This document shows positions 16,869 to 25,331 of a DNA stretch of 64,000 bases, piece by piece (the first letter of the stretch is position 1; each line of letters begins with the position of its first letter). Made by a program: the position numbers and the translations under genes. Origin of the DNA: Cedecea neteri (GTDB lineage Bacteria; Pseudomonadota; Gammaproteobacteria; Enterobacterales; Enterobacteriaceae); contig NZ_CP009451.1 of NCBI RefSeq assembly GCF_000757825.1, forward strand, positions 124,001-188,000, given 5' to 3'. The notes under the pieces are model-generated. The model saw only the letters and a program-made list of their open reading frames with translations. It was not told where the DNA came from and searched no databases.

Positions 16869-17782
16869 AGCTTCGCCTAAAAACGCTGTGCTTAGCCTTT
16901 AGCCTGCTTATCGTTGGCTATGCACAGGCCGTAACCGAAGGGTCAAGAGAAGATCTCGGGTTAAGCGATTACCGCTACTTTAAGGTTTATCCGCACATCA
17001 CGCGGGCGCAAAAAGCGCTTTCCTCCAATAATGAACAGCGGGCTATTCACAGTTTTCAGCATGCCCACGAGCTGGCTCCGGAGAGCATCCGCCTGACGCT
17101 CTGGCTTGCCGGGGCCTATCGACATTTTCGACACGACGACAAAGCGATTGCGCTGCTGAGCCAGCAGCTTCGTCAAACGCCGGGCAATGTGCCGATTCGT
17201 CAGGCGCTCGACGCTATCCCACGGCCGGCTAAAAAAATAACCAGCCGAAAGGAGCTTGTTGCGCTTCATGAGGAATGCGGCGCTTCCCCGTCGGTCGTCT
17301 GCCGGGCTGAAGTAGGAGAGTATGCCGTCAGGCTGGGGGAGCTGGATATCGCGCTGATGCAGCTGAATGACGAAGCGTTTCGCGTATCGGCCGAAGGGCA
17401 GATGTTGATCAATGATTTGACCCAGAGCGCTATCGCTTTGCAGAAGTGGCACATGGCCGATCGCGGCTTTGCCCTCCACGATCGGCTGGTAACGTTGGGC
17501 GAGGAGCAGTACCAGCAGTGGTTCGCTATTTTGCTACACCTTGAGCGCGACCGTCGCATTCTTGATCTGCAGCAGCAGGGCGTGATGAATACGCCAGGTA
17601 TGCAGCTGGCCTACGCCCAGTCTCTGGCTGAAAGAAAAAAATATCCCGCACTGAAGGCTTATCTGGCCAGCCATCATCCTCAGTTCACCGCCGACAGTGA
17701 AAAGCATAACTGGCGATATTTAATGGTCACCTGGGGTGGTATGAAAGCGGCAGAGCATTATTCTGGAGGGTGGCAGAAGTAA
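16865..17782 (+). CDS. nfrA: NfrA-like periplasmic protein lacking the outer-membrane barrel
   Basis: A 305-residue protein resembling only the N-terminal third of E. coli NfrA (990 residues). It has a signal peptide (about 1-22, ending YAQA), the NfrA-like LGLSDYRYFKVYP start and TPR-like helices (AIHSFQHAHELAPESIRL, LWLAGAYRHFRHDDKAIALL). The conserved cysteines in HEECGASPSVVCRAEVG match NfrA. The rest of the TPR superhelix and the C-terminal barrel, which in E. coli spans the outer membrane and binds phage N4, are missing. The stop is followed directly by a strong hairpin terminator, so the end is genuine here and not an adjacent frameshift. Confidence 0.82.
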   Translation: MKLRLKTLCLAFSLLIVGYAQAVTEGSREDLGLSDYRYFKVYPHITRAQKALSSNNEQRAIHSFQHAHELAPESIRLTLWLAGAYRHFRHDDKAIALLSQQLRQTPGNVPIRQALDAIPRPAKKITSRKELVALHEECGASPSVVCRAEVGEYAVRLGELDIALMQLNDEAFRVSAEGQMLINDLTQSAIALQKWHMADRGFALHDRLVTLGEEQYQQWFAILLHLERDRRILDLQQQGVMNTPGMQLAYAQSLAERKKYPALKAYLASHHPQFTADSEKHNWRYLMVTWGGMKAAEHYSGGWQK

Positions 17783-17824
17783 CCAGCATAATAAAAATGG
17801 CCCTTTATTAAGGGCCGTCTGGTT
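17781..17824. terminator. Bidirectional terminator between nfrA-like gene and small periplasmic gene
   Basis: GGCCCT and AGGGCC (17799-17804 and 17811-17816) pair around TTATTA, enclosed by an outer AACCAG/CTGGTT pairing. A-rich sequence precedes it and T-rich sequence follows, so it can act on both convergent genes. Confidence 0.8.
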
Positions 17825-17826
17825 AT

Positions 17827-18123
17827 TTATTTCTTGAAGACTTCAATATTGACATTTTTATGATTAGATTCGTCACCCGTGGCGGCGACAATCACATAAA
17901 AGCAGTCGGCAGGCTTCACGTTGGACTCTTCGCATTTTTGATTTACCTCTTTAGATAAATCCTTATGCCCGACGGTCGGCGTGCCGTCCTGAGTCAGGGA
18001 AAGATCGCCAATTTTGGTATAACCAGGTGATTGTTCATGAGTAATTTGTTTTGCCGCAAAAACAGGTGACGAAACTAACAGCGTTAAAGCCAGGGCAGGT
18101 AGCAGATATTTCATCTTGGTCAT
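17827..18123 (-). CDS. Small periplasmic protein, DUF1471 (YdgH/BhsA-like)
   Basis: A 98-residue protein with a signal peptide cleaved after VFAA. The mature part ends in a DUF1471-like pattern: a strand YTKIGDLSLTQDG, a helix DLSKEVNQKCEESN, then strands CFYVIVAATG and VNIEVFKK. This enterobacterial family includes stress and biofilm proteins such as BhsA and McbA. Two cysteines (in QKCEES and ADCFY) could form a disulfide, which is unusual in the family. The assignment is by pattern only. Confidence 0.65.
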   Translation of the reverse strand: MTKMKYLLPALALTLLVSSPVFAAKQITHEQSPGYTKIGDLSLTQDGTPTVGHKDLSKEVNQKCEESNVKPADCFYVIVAATGDESNHKNVNIEVFKK

Positions 18124-18283
18124 CCTCTGAATGTTTCATTGAAATAGTTAACTGTTTTTCCTCATTAACGCATTAAAGAATTAGCACAGTTTTAAGGAAA
18201 ATCAACTTCGTCACCTTTTACGGATCAATCAAAACTGGAGAGGGTAAGCCTGTTTTATCCTCTCCGCTTATTGGCTCAGTAAA

Positions 18284-18406
18284 TTAAGATTTAAATCCTG
18301 CGGCGGTCATCAGCAGGCGGAACCCCATGCCTACGGCCGCCAGGGCTAATACGCTGGCGCTCCATAAAATAACCAACCACATCACTCTTTTAGCCGCCTG
18401 TTTCAT
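18284..18406 (-). CDS. Small subunit of bd-type oxidase (DUF2474-like)
   Basis: A 40-residue single-helix membrane protein (MKQAAKRVMWLVILWSASVL...). Its ATG overlaps the last base of the subunit II stop (TGATG), a position and size matching the CydX/CioC/DUF2474 accessory peptides that stabilise the haem site of bd oxidases. It is easily missed because the open frame extends upstream within subunit II to 18547. Confidence 0.82.
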   Translation of the reverse strand: MKQAAKRVMWLVILWSASVLALAAVGMGFRLLMTAAGFKS

Positions 18407-19419
18407 CAATGGTAGCCCTCGCCATGCTGCACCTTCCCGCGAAACACGTAGTAGCTCCAGAAGGTGTAAACCAGGATTATCGGAATAATAAACAGCGCCC
18501 CAACCAGCATAAAGCCCTGGCTTTGCGGCGGCGCGGCGGCCTGCCACAGCGTGATGCCGGGCGGGATAATGTTTGGCCAGATGCTGATGCCCAGCCCGCT
18601 AAAGCCCAGGAAAATCAGCCCCAGCGTCAGCACAAACGGCGTGGCGTGAAGGCTGTTCGCCGTGCGGACGCTGCGCCAAAGCCACAGGCTGCACAGCACT
18701 ACCAGCAGCGGTACGGGCAACAGGAACAGCAGGTTTGGCAGGCTGAACCAGCGTTCGGCAATGTTCGGGTGGCGCAGCGGCGTCCAGACGCTAATCACCG
18801 CTATCACCACCAAAAGTGCCAGCAGCAACGCTGGGGTGAGGGCCCGCATCCTTTTCTGCAGCGGATCTTCGCTTTTCATCACCAGCCAGGTAGCGCCCAG
18901 CAGGGCGTAGGCAATCACCAGCCCCAGGCCGCAGAACAGGTTGAACGGCGTCAACCAGTCGAGTTGGCTGCCGGAAAACTGGCGACCGGTCACTGAGAAA
19001 CCAGAAATGACCGCGCCAACGGCAATGCCCTGGCAGAACGTGGCCAGAATCGAGCCGCCCAGAAAAGCTTTATCCCAGAAAGGACGATGCGCGGGCGTGG
19101 CTTTGAAGCGGAATTCAAATGCCACGCCGCGAAAAATCAGCCCGATCAGCATCAGCGTCAGGGGGATCGTGAGCGCGTCGACGATCACCGCGTAAGCCAG
19201 CGGGAAAGCGCCAAACAGCCCGGCACCGCCCAGCACCAGCCAGGTTTCGTTCCCGTCCCAGACCGGGGCTACGCTGTTGACCATCACGTCGCGGTCCTCC
19301 CCGCTGCGGATAAACGGAAACAGGATGCCAATGCCCAGATCAAAACCGTCCATCACGATATACATCAGGGTGGCGAAGACGATAATCACAAACCAAATAA
19401 CGGATAAATCGATGCCCAT
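18406..19419 (-). CDS. cioB: Quinol oxidase subunit II, CydB/CioB type
   Basis: A 337-residue integral membrane protein with about eight helices. The N-terminal IVMDGFDLGIGILFPF and APVWDGNETWLVLGGAGLFGAFPLAYA segments are characteristic of CydB-family subunits. It pairs with subunit I to form a bd-type quinol oxidase that reduces oxygen to water. The start overlaps the subunit I stop by one base. With the short-loop subunit I, the cyanide-insensitive (Cio) class is more likely than CydAB. Confidence 0.92.
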   Translation of the reverse strand: MGIDLSVIWFVIIVFATLMYIVMDGFDLGIGILFPFIRSGEDRDVMVNSVAPVWDGNETWLVLGGAGLFGAFPLAYAVIVDALTIPLTLMLIGLIFRGVAFEFRFKATPAHRPFWDKAFLGGSILATFCQGIAVGAVISGFSVTGRQFSGSQLDWLTPFNLFCGLGLVIAYALLGATWLVMKSEDPLQKRMRALTPALLLALLVVIAVISVWTPLRHPNIAERWFSLPNLLFLLPVPLLVVLCSLWLWRSVRTANSLHATPFVLTLGLIFLGFSGLGISIWPNIIPPGITLWQAAAPPQSQGFMLVGALFIIPIILVYTFWSYYVFRGKVQHGEGYH

Positions 19420-20813
19420 TAGCGCGGCTCCTCAAGCGATTCGGTGACCGCAGAAAGCGGGCGGGACGGGGTTCCTTCGGCGGGATGGTCGTCAAACGGC
19501 TGCGGGCCTTTTTTGATAAGCCTGACCATGTAGCCGTAGCCGACGCCGAACACCGACATATACACCACGAAAAAGGCGGCAAGGCTGATGCTCATTTGCA
19601 GCGTGCCGTGCGCAGAAACGGCGTCTTTGGTGCGCAGCAGGCCGTAGACCACCCACGGCTGGCGGCCCACCTCCGTCGTTATCCATCCGGCGAGAATGGC
19701 AATCAGCCCCGACGGCCCCATCCACAGCGCAAAATGCAGGAACGGGCGGCTGTCGAACAGTCGATCACGGTAGCGCAGCCACAGGCTGGCGACGCCGAGC
19801 AGGATCATTAGCATCCCTAATCCAGCCATCACGCGGAACGACCAAAAAACAATCGGCGAATTAGGGCGGTCCTCTTTCGGAAACTCTTTTAGCGCAGGGA
19901 CCTGTTTATCCAGGCTGTGGGTGAGGATAAGGCTGCCCAGTGCCGGGATTTCCAGGCCAAAGCGGGTGCGTTCCTGCTCCATGTCCGGCAGGCCAAACAG
20001 CAGCAGCGGCGTCGGCTCACCGGGGCGATTTTCCCAGTGCCCTTCAATGGCGGCAATTTTGGCCGGCTGATGCTTCAGCGTGTTCAGGCCGTGCATGTCG
20101 CCGATCATCGCCTGGATTGGGGCGACGATAACCGCCATCCACAGCGCCATTGAAAACATGGTGCGAATGGCCGGCGTACTGTTGCCACGAAGCAGATGCC
20201 AGGCGGCAGATGCCCCGACGAAGAAGGCGCTGCTGAGAAACGCCGCGACCGACATATGCAGCAGGCGATAGGGGAAGGAAGGATTAAACACCACCGCCAG
20301 CCAGTCCACCGGCACCACCTGGCCGTTGTGGATCTCAAAGCCCTGTGGGGTTTGCATCCAGCTGTTGGAGGCGAGGATCCAGAAGGTGGAAATAATAGTG
20401 CCCAGCGCCACCATGCAGGTGGCAAAAAAGTGCAGGCCTGGGCCAACACGGCTCCAGCCGAACAGCATCACGCCAAGGAAACCGGCCTCAAGGAAGAAGG
20501 CCGTCAGCACTTCGTAGGTCAGCAGCGGGCCGGTGATGCTGCCGGCAAACTGGGAAAACCCACTCCAGTTAGTGCCGAACTGGTAGGCCATGACCAGCCC
20601 GGAGACCACGCCCATGCCAAAGTTGACGGCAAAAATCTTCGACCAGAAGTGATAAAGCGAGCGGTAAACCGGGTTTTTGGACTTTAACCAGAGCCCCTCA
20701 AGTACCGCGAGGTAGCTGGCAAGCCCGATAGTGATGGCGGGAAAAATAATGTGGAAGGAGACAGTGAAAGCAAACTGAATCCTCGCCAGGTGAAAAGCGT
20801 CTAAACCGAACAT
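19419..20813 (-). CDS. cioA: Quinol oxidase subunit I, short Q-loop (CioA type)
   Basis: A 464-residue haem subunit, well short of E. coli CydA (522) and AppC (514), which carry a longer periplasmic Q-loop; this matches the Cio class. Conserved points include the N-terminal haem ligand region SFHIIFPAITIGL, TAFFLEAGFLGVMLFGW with the acidic proton-channel residue, YRLLHMS with the haem-b558 histidine, FWSFRVM with the methionine ligand, and the GRQPW signature. It probably gives respiration that resists cyanide or other haem poisons. First gene of a three-gene operon; no regulator is adjacent. Confidence 0.92.
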   Translation of the reverse strand: MFGLDAFHLARIQFAFTVSFHIIFPAITIGLASYLAVLEGLWLKSKNPVYRSLYHFWSKIFAVNFGMGVVSGLVMAYQFGTNWSGFSQFAGSITGPLLTYEVLTAFFLEAGFLGVMLFGWSRVGPGLHFFATCMVALGTIISTFWILASNSWMQTPQGFEIHNGQVVPVDWLAVVFNPSFPYRLLHMSVAAFLSSAFFVGASAAWHLLRGNSTPAIRTMFSMALWMAVIVAPIQAMIGDMHGLNTLKHQPAKIAAIEGHWENRPGEPTPLLLFGLPDMEQERTRFGLEIPALGSLILTHSLDKQVPALKEFPKEDRPNSPIVFWSFRVMAGLGMLMILLGVASLWLRYRDRLFDSRPFLHFALWMGPSGLIAILAGWITTEVGRQPWVVYGLLRTKDAVSAHGTLQMSISLAAFFVVYMSVFGVGYGYMVRLIKKGPQPFDDHPAEGTPSRPLSAVTESLEEPR

Positions 20814-20920
20814 GCAGAACTCCGCATAGCAAATTATTCGGCTCGATTGTAGGCCGCGCCACGTCTGGGGTGTAGAAACAGACTGGCAGGAAAAAGGGAT
20901 AACAGTTGGCCTGAGGGGCT

Positions 20921-21523
20921 TTATGTGTCTGGCATAGCGCAGCTAAGAGTGGGGCTATTTCTATTTTGTAGGACTATGGGCAGCACTTTACAAACGTAGG
21001 TTGAGTTGTCCGGGATGTCAGTCAGTACCAGGGACATCGCGCCAATGTTGACATGATGACCAATTTTAACCCCACCAAGAATGCAAACGCCTGCACCTAT
21101 AACAGCATGGTGGCCAATGTTTGCCACGGCTTTAGATAGGCCATCTTTTACACCAATGGTCACATTTTGGTGAATTACCGCATGGTCGCCAATGACCGCC
21201 CGTCCAGAAATGACTACGCCAGTTAGATGCATGAAGGTCGGTTTAATACCAATACTGGCAGTCAGCCCAATGTCCGAGGCGTATTTCATCTGCAGTGCCC
21301 AGCCTATTTTTTTCGCCGTTTTCCTTTGGCGTTTGCTGCCAACCAGCGTCATCTGGTTGGCTAAGCGCCACCACAGGAGAAAGTGCCTGTCGCGGCATTT
21401 GTGGGCGATGTGCAGGCGAAAAGGGTTAATTCTACCGTTGGAGGAGATTTCCGCCCGCCAGAATGCTTTCAGTTGACCGCTCTTTTTTGAAAGAAGAAAA
21501 AAAATGATATGTAAGAGTTTCAC
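20921..21523 (-). CDS. Hexapeptide-repeat acyltransferase, serine acetyltransferase-like
   Basis: A 200-residue protein ending in left-handed beta-helix repeats (IGDHAVIHQNVTIGVK, IGHHAVIGAGVCILGGVKIGHHVNIGAMSLVL), with the GLTASIGIKPTFMHLTGVVISG segment typical of CysE-like and polysaccharide acetyltransferases. The N-terminal 80 residues are basic and do not look like the CysE helical domain, so transfer to an exopolysaccharide or lipid acceptor is more likely than cysteine synthesis. Upstream DNA to about 21780 is AT-rich and the gene stands alone, which suggests acquisition. Confidence 0.75.
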   Translation of the reverse strand: MKLLHIIFFLLSKKSGQLKAFWRAEISSNGRINPFRLHIAHKCRDRHFLLWWRLANQMTLVGSKRQRKTAKKIGWALQMKYASDIGLTASIGIKPTFMHLTGVVISGRAVIGDHAVIHQNVTIGVKDGLSKAVANIGHHAVIGAGVCILGGVKIGHHVNIGAMSLVLTDIPDNSTYVCKVLPIVLQNRNSPTLSCAMPDT

Positions 21524-21789
21524 TAAATAATTACGGCATGTTGTAAGAACATAATATGTCTATGGTAATTGATTTTATGCGTGGAATTCATGTGTTTTAT
21601 GAGTAACAGGTGAGTTCTGTCACTAAATGCGCCAGCGAAGAAATCAACGCTATCGCTGAGATAACGATGATCTAACACTATGAATTGACGAAAAACATAA
21701 GCCAGCACTTTGAAAAGATAACCGTTTTCCCGAGAACCAACCTTAAACGCACTGGTCTATATCGTGAGCGTTCTTTTCCGGAGAAAACG

Positions 21790-22572
21790 ATGTTGTCACC
21801 CAGGTTTAGCGTATTTTTACTGGTCGGCCTTAGCCTGGCGTCTCAGGCATCCGCCGAGGATCTGCTTTCTCCCGCAAAAAGAGAGATTGCTATGCAACTT
21901 GTTTCCAGCGCGGAAAACTCCTCGCTCGACTGGCGAAAACAGTATGCCTATATAGAGGATATCGACGACGATCGCGGTTATACCGCCGGACTTATCGGGT
22001 TTACCTCCGCTAACGGAGATATGCTGGACGTTGTGGCACGCTATACGTCGATGCGGGCGGGAAACCCGCTCTCTGATTATCTGCCCGCACTGAAAGCACT
22101 CGCGGCAGAAGGCGATAGCGCCCATACCGGGCTTGACCCTGATTTTGTGGATGCCTGGAAACAGGCTGCACAAGATCCCGCGTTTAGAGCGTCGCAGGAT
22201 CAGATCCTCACTGAACAGTATTTGAAGCCTGCGGTTGAGCAAGCGAAAAAAGATGGGCTGAGCACGCTGGGGCAATTTATTTACTACGATGCGCTGGTCA
22301 TGCATGGGCCGGGTAGCCAGCGAGTGACGTTTGGCGGCATTCGTGCGGCGGCCAATGCAGTCGCCAAAACGCCCGCACAGGGCGGCAGTGAGAAAGCCTG
22401 GCTGAATGCGTTTTTAGATGCGCGAGTGAAGATCATGCGGGAAGAAAAGGCTCACGAAGAGACGTCGCGGGTTGAGCTTGAGCAGCGCCGTTTTCTCAAG
22501 GAAGGTCACTACAGCCTGTCGCCACCTCTGCGCTGGCGAACCAATGATGAAGATTTTGTCATCGAGCGCTAA
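21790..22572 (+). CDS. csn: Secreted GH46 chitosanase
   Basis: A 260-residue endo-chitosanase with a signal peptide (about 1-22, ending ASAE). The catalytic pair of Streptomyces N174 chitosanase (Glu22/Asp40) corresponds to Glu42 in SSAENSSLDW and Asp60 in IEDIDDDRGYTAG. The ATG at 21790 follows GGAG; a frame from 21685 would add 35 residues with no family character. It is followed by a hairpin. A chitosan-degrading enzyme is uncommon in enteric bacteria and suggests contact with fungi or arthropod material. Confidence 0.93.
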   Translation: MLSPRFSVFLLVGLSLASQASAEDLLSPAKREIAMQLVSSAENSSLDWRKQYAYIEDIDDDRGYTAGLIGFTSANGDMLDVVARYTSMRAGNPLSDYLPALKALAAEGDSAHTGLDPDFVDAWKQAAQDPAFRASQDQILTEQYLKPAVEQAKKDGLSTLGQFIYYDALVMHGPGSQRVTFGGIRAAANAVAKTPAQGGSEKAWLNAFLDARVKIMREEKAHEETSRVELEQRRFLKEGHYSLSPPLRWRTNDEDFVIER

Positions 22573-22581
22573 CGGTAGAAA

Positions 22582-22604
22582 ACCCGCAGCTTCAGGCTAC
22601 GGGT
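22582..22604. terminator. Hairpin between convergent csn and monophosphatase genes
   Basis: ACCCG/CGGGT and AGC/GCT pair with one mismatch around TTCAG, ten bases past the chitosanase stop. On the plus strand TCTTACGGTTT follows. It probably ends one or both transcripts. Confidence 0.55.
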
Positions 22605-22612
22605 CTTACGGT

Positions 22613-23374
22613 TTAAGCTTCCAGCAGCACCATTAACCTTTCCTGCACGCTGGTGCAGCCTGCCAGTACCAGATTACCTTTCAACAGGCCGCCGTCGGCG
22701 AGAAATGCGTTGCTGGTGCCGCCGGCTTCGGTTATCAGCAGCAGCCCGGCCAGCGCATCCCAGCTGTTCATATGTTCTTCGTAGTAGGCGTGAACCTGGC
22801 CCGCGGCAACGTGCGCCAGCATCAATGCGCCCGCGCCGAAACGGCGGTACTCCATGCCGTCATTGAGCACATCTTCGATGGTGCGGGCATAAAGAGGAAC
22901 CGGCGCACGGCTTGAGCGGCCCAGGCCAATGACCACGCTTTCCGGAGACGGATCGTGAAGCTTTAACGGCCTGTTATTAAGAAAGGCTCCCGCACCGTGC
23001 CGGGCAAAAAAGAACTCATCGCGGTCGGGCGCATAAATAATCCCCAGCTCAATCACGCTTTGCCTGACGTAAGCGAGGGAAATGCACCAATAGTCCATGC
23101 CAAGAATAAAGTTAGTGGTGCCGTCAACCGGGTCAAGCACCCAGACGCCGCGCTCACCCTCAACAAGGCCGCTTTCTTCACCGAGGAAACCGTCCTGCGG
23201 GCAATGGACCTTCAGCCAGCTTTTAATCTCTTGTTCAACCAGAACGTCCGCCTGTGAGACGAAATCCTGACGACCTTTTTTCTCAACTTTCAAACCTGCA
23301 TCGCGCAGCGCCTGGGCGCGGGCGCCGGCTTCGCGGATTAACGTGCATAACGCCTGCTGCTGTTGTTCTGTCAT
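22613..23374 (-). CDS. Inositol monophosphatase-family phosphatase
   Basis: A 253-residue Mg-dependent phosphatase of the IMPase family. Metal-binding motifs are GEESG (65-69), DPVDGTTNF (81-89) and NSWDALAGLLLITEAGG near the C-terminus, all intact. Substrates in the family include inositol phosphates, 3'-phosphoadenosine nucleotides and sugar phosphates. It is the last gene of a reverse operon (MBL hydrolase, LacI regulator, phosphatase) divergent from an ABC importer, so it most likely dephosphorylates whatever that importer brings in. Confidence 0.9.
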   Translation of the reverse strand: MTEQQQQALCTLIREAGARAQALRDAGLKVEKKGRQDFVSQADVLVEQEIKSWLKVHCPQDGFLGEESGLVEGERGVWVLDPVDGTTNFILGMDYWCISLAYVRQSVIELGIIYAPDRDEFFFARHGAGAFLNNRPLKLHDPSPESVVIGLGRSSRAPVPLYARTIEDVLNDGMEYRRFGAGALMLAHVAAGQVHAYYEEHMNSWDALAGLLLITEAGGTSNAFLADGGLLKGNLVLAGCTSVQERLMVLLEA

Positions 23375-23383
23375 GTTTTGCTC

Positions 23384-24403
23384 TTAGGTAAGGGAAAGCG
23401 ACGTGTGCCGATGGATCAAATCAACCTTCACCCAACTGGTGCGTGAAGGTTGCGAAGGGGTGCGAGCGCGCTCCAGCAGATGCATCAGCGCCAGGCGTGA
23501 GATCTCTGCCACGTCCTGATTAAGGGTGGTGAGGCGGTAGCTGTACTGCGCCGTCTGCGGCGTATTGTCGAAGCCAATAAGCTGGAAATCCTGCGGGGCG
23601 TTTTTGCCGCGCTGGCGCATGCCGTCGAGAAAGCCACAGGCTAGCTGGGCATTGGCGCAGAAAATGCCCTGTGGGATCTGTTCGAGTTCAGCCGCTGCCT
23701 GCCAGCCACCTTCGTAACCTTCTTCAGAGGAAAGCAGCGTCACGAGGCTTTTATCGACGTCTACACCGCGTTCGCTCAGGGCGAGAAGGAAAGCCTCGCC
23801 GCGCATTCTACCGGCCCAGGTCGACTGGTTATTGTTGAGCCAGCCAAAGCGCCGGCAGCCGCTGTTGACCAGCTGTTCGGCGGCGAGCACCGCGCCCGCG
23901 GCGTTATCGGAGCAAACATAATCCACGCCGGGAATATCCGGCTGGCGGTTGATGCCGACCACCGGGATCTGCTGCTGGACGCATTCGTTCACCAGCGATT
24001 CGGGCGGTTTGCCTGAGGTGACAATCACGCCGGAGACGCGAAACTGGGTGAAATGGCGCAGCGTTTTCGCCAGCTCCTGCTCCGAGCGGATTTCGGTCAC
24101 CAGCGCCTGGAAACCGTTACGCTGAATTTCGCCGAGCAGGCCGTCCAGCAGGCTGCTGCGAAACGGATCGTGGATGCGCGAGACGATAACGCCAATCAGA
24201 TGGCTGCGTCGGCGGTTAAGCCCCTGAGCAAGAAAATTGACCTGATAGCCAAGCTCTTCGGCTACCTGTAGCACCCGCTCGCGGGTAGCCGGAGAGATGC
24301 TGCCGTTATTACTTAGCGCTCGGGAAACCACAGCGCGAGACACGCCCGCACGGCGGGCAACGTCTTCGGCGGTGACGCTCTGTTTATGCATCGGCGAACT
24401 CAA
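23384..24403 (-). CDS. LacI-family repressor
   Basis: A 339-residue repressor with the N-terminal helix-turn-helix TAEDVARRAGVSRAVVSRAL (about 10-29), hinge, and periplasmic-binding-protein-like effector domain (LIGVIVSRIHDPF, GFDNTPQTAQYSYRLTTLNQD). It overlaps the MBL gene by 4 bases. The 18-bp palindrome at 25274-25291 in the divergent promoter region has the central CG usual for this family's operators, so it very probably controls both the ABC importer and its own operon. The effector is unknown. Confidence 0.92.
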   Translation of the reverse strand: MSSPMHKQSVTAEDVARRAGVSRAVVSRALSNNGSISPATRERVLQVAEELGYQVNFLAQGLNRRRSHLIGVIVSRIHDPFRSSLLDGLLGEIQRNGFQALVTEIRSEQELAKTLRHFTQFRVSGVIVTSGKPPESLVNECVQQQIPVVGINRQPDIPGVDYVCSDNAAGAVLAAEQLVNSGCRRFGWLNNNQSTWAGRMRGEAFLLALSERGVDVDKSLVTLLSSEEGYEGGWQAAAELEQIPQGIFCANAQLACGFLDGMRQRGKNAPQDFQLIGFDNTPQTAQYSYRLTTLNQDVAEISRLALMHLLERARTPSQPSRTSWVKVDLIHRHTSLSLT

Positions 24404-25170
24404 GGCAAAAAATCCTCAGTGTAAAAACGCTGCTGATGGAAGTCATACTGCAGGCCGTCATGGCTGACGAACAGTCCGGCATAGGGACGGCAGGCCAGCT
24501 TCAGCGCGGGTAAAATCGCATCGTTGCAGTGATACAACCCCAGAGACGGCAGCGCCAGTGATTTAAACAGCTTCAGGCAGCCGGGAAAATCACCGTGGGA
24601 GGCATCATCGGCAAGTTCAGACAGCGAGGCGCACTCCTGAAAAGCCAGATCGGCTCCGGCCATCAGCGCGATTGAGCTTTCGGTGGGCCTGCCGTCGCCG
24701 CTGTAGAACAGGCCGTGTTCACGGATATCAATGCGCACGGCAAGATTGGCCATTTCATGGCGGGTTGGGGCGGTGCGAATGTGCCAGTTCTGCCAGCGGA
24801 AATCTGCTTCGCTGTCTCGCCATTCTATCGGGAAACAGAGCGTTGCATCAGGCCAGTTGGCGAGCAGCGCCAGCTGCATCAGCACCTGTCGCTGTTCCGG
24901 CTGGCTGTAAATCACCAGCGGCTTTTGGCGGGCAAAACTTTTCCAGTGATTAAGCAGGGCGGTTAAGCCGGTGCAGTGATCCGGGTGCACATGGGTAAAA
25001 AACAGCACGTCGATATCATTGATGTTGCCGCCGCGCTGCCATAGTGCGCGAGGCACGGTTGGGCCACAGTCGATAAGCCACTGCCGGTTCTCGTCGTCAA
25101 TCACCCGCAGTGCGGAAGTATTTTGCCAGCGGGAGAAGGCGCTGCCGCAGCCAAGCACGTCGATTTTCAT
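24400..25170 (-). CDS. Metallo-beta-lactamase fold hydrolase, PhnP/RNase Z-like
   Basis: A 256-residue MBL-fold protein beginning MKIDVLGCGSAF. The metal motif THVHPDHCTG supplies His60, His62, Asp64 and His65; further ligands lie in RHEMAN, YSGDGRPT and near the end (FVSHDG). The general layout resembles PhnP and other phosphodiesterases that open cyclic phosphates, not beta-lactamases. Next to an inositol monophosphatase and an importer, a role on a cyclic or diester phosphate is plausible but not shown. First gene of the reverse operon. Confidence 0.8.
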   Translation of the reverse strand: MKIDVLGCGSAFSRWQNTSALRVIDDENRQWLIDCGPTVPRALWQRGGNINDIDVLFFTHVHPDHCTGLTALLNHWKSFARQKPLVIYSQPEQRQVLMQLALLANWPDATLCFPIEWRDSEADFRWQNWHIRTAPTRHEMANLAVRIDIREHGLFYSGDGRPTESSIALMAGADLAFQECASLSELADDASHGDFPGCLKLFKSLALPSLGLYHCNDAILPALKLACRPYAGLFVSHDGLQYDFHQQRFYTEDFLP

Positions 25171-25273
25171 TATCCCTCGCTAAAAATTTTTCGCGGTTAA
25201 TTAAAGTGTCACAAAGACAGGCCACAGTAGGCGCACATCATCTCTGACTAGCGTTTCATTTTTTTTACAGCGA

Positions 25274-25291
25274 AATGAACACGTGTTCATT
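25274..25291. promoter_or_regulatory. Perfect 18-bp palindrome, probable LacI-family operator
   Basis: AATGAACAC followed by its exact reverse complement GTGTTCATT, centred on CG, lies 40 bases before the ABC importer start and 103 bases before the MBL gene. The divergent arrangement and the LacI gene in the same block make it the obvious operator. Confidence 0.85.
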
Positions 25292-25331
25292 CAGGGCAAA
25301 AAAGACGTAAACAGACATTTCGGATACCGTT

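Noticed and set aside
18409..18996. 195-codon plus-strand frame opposite cioB
   Set aside because: Glutamine/arginine-rich antisense translation, without any domain; cioB is clearly the gene.
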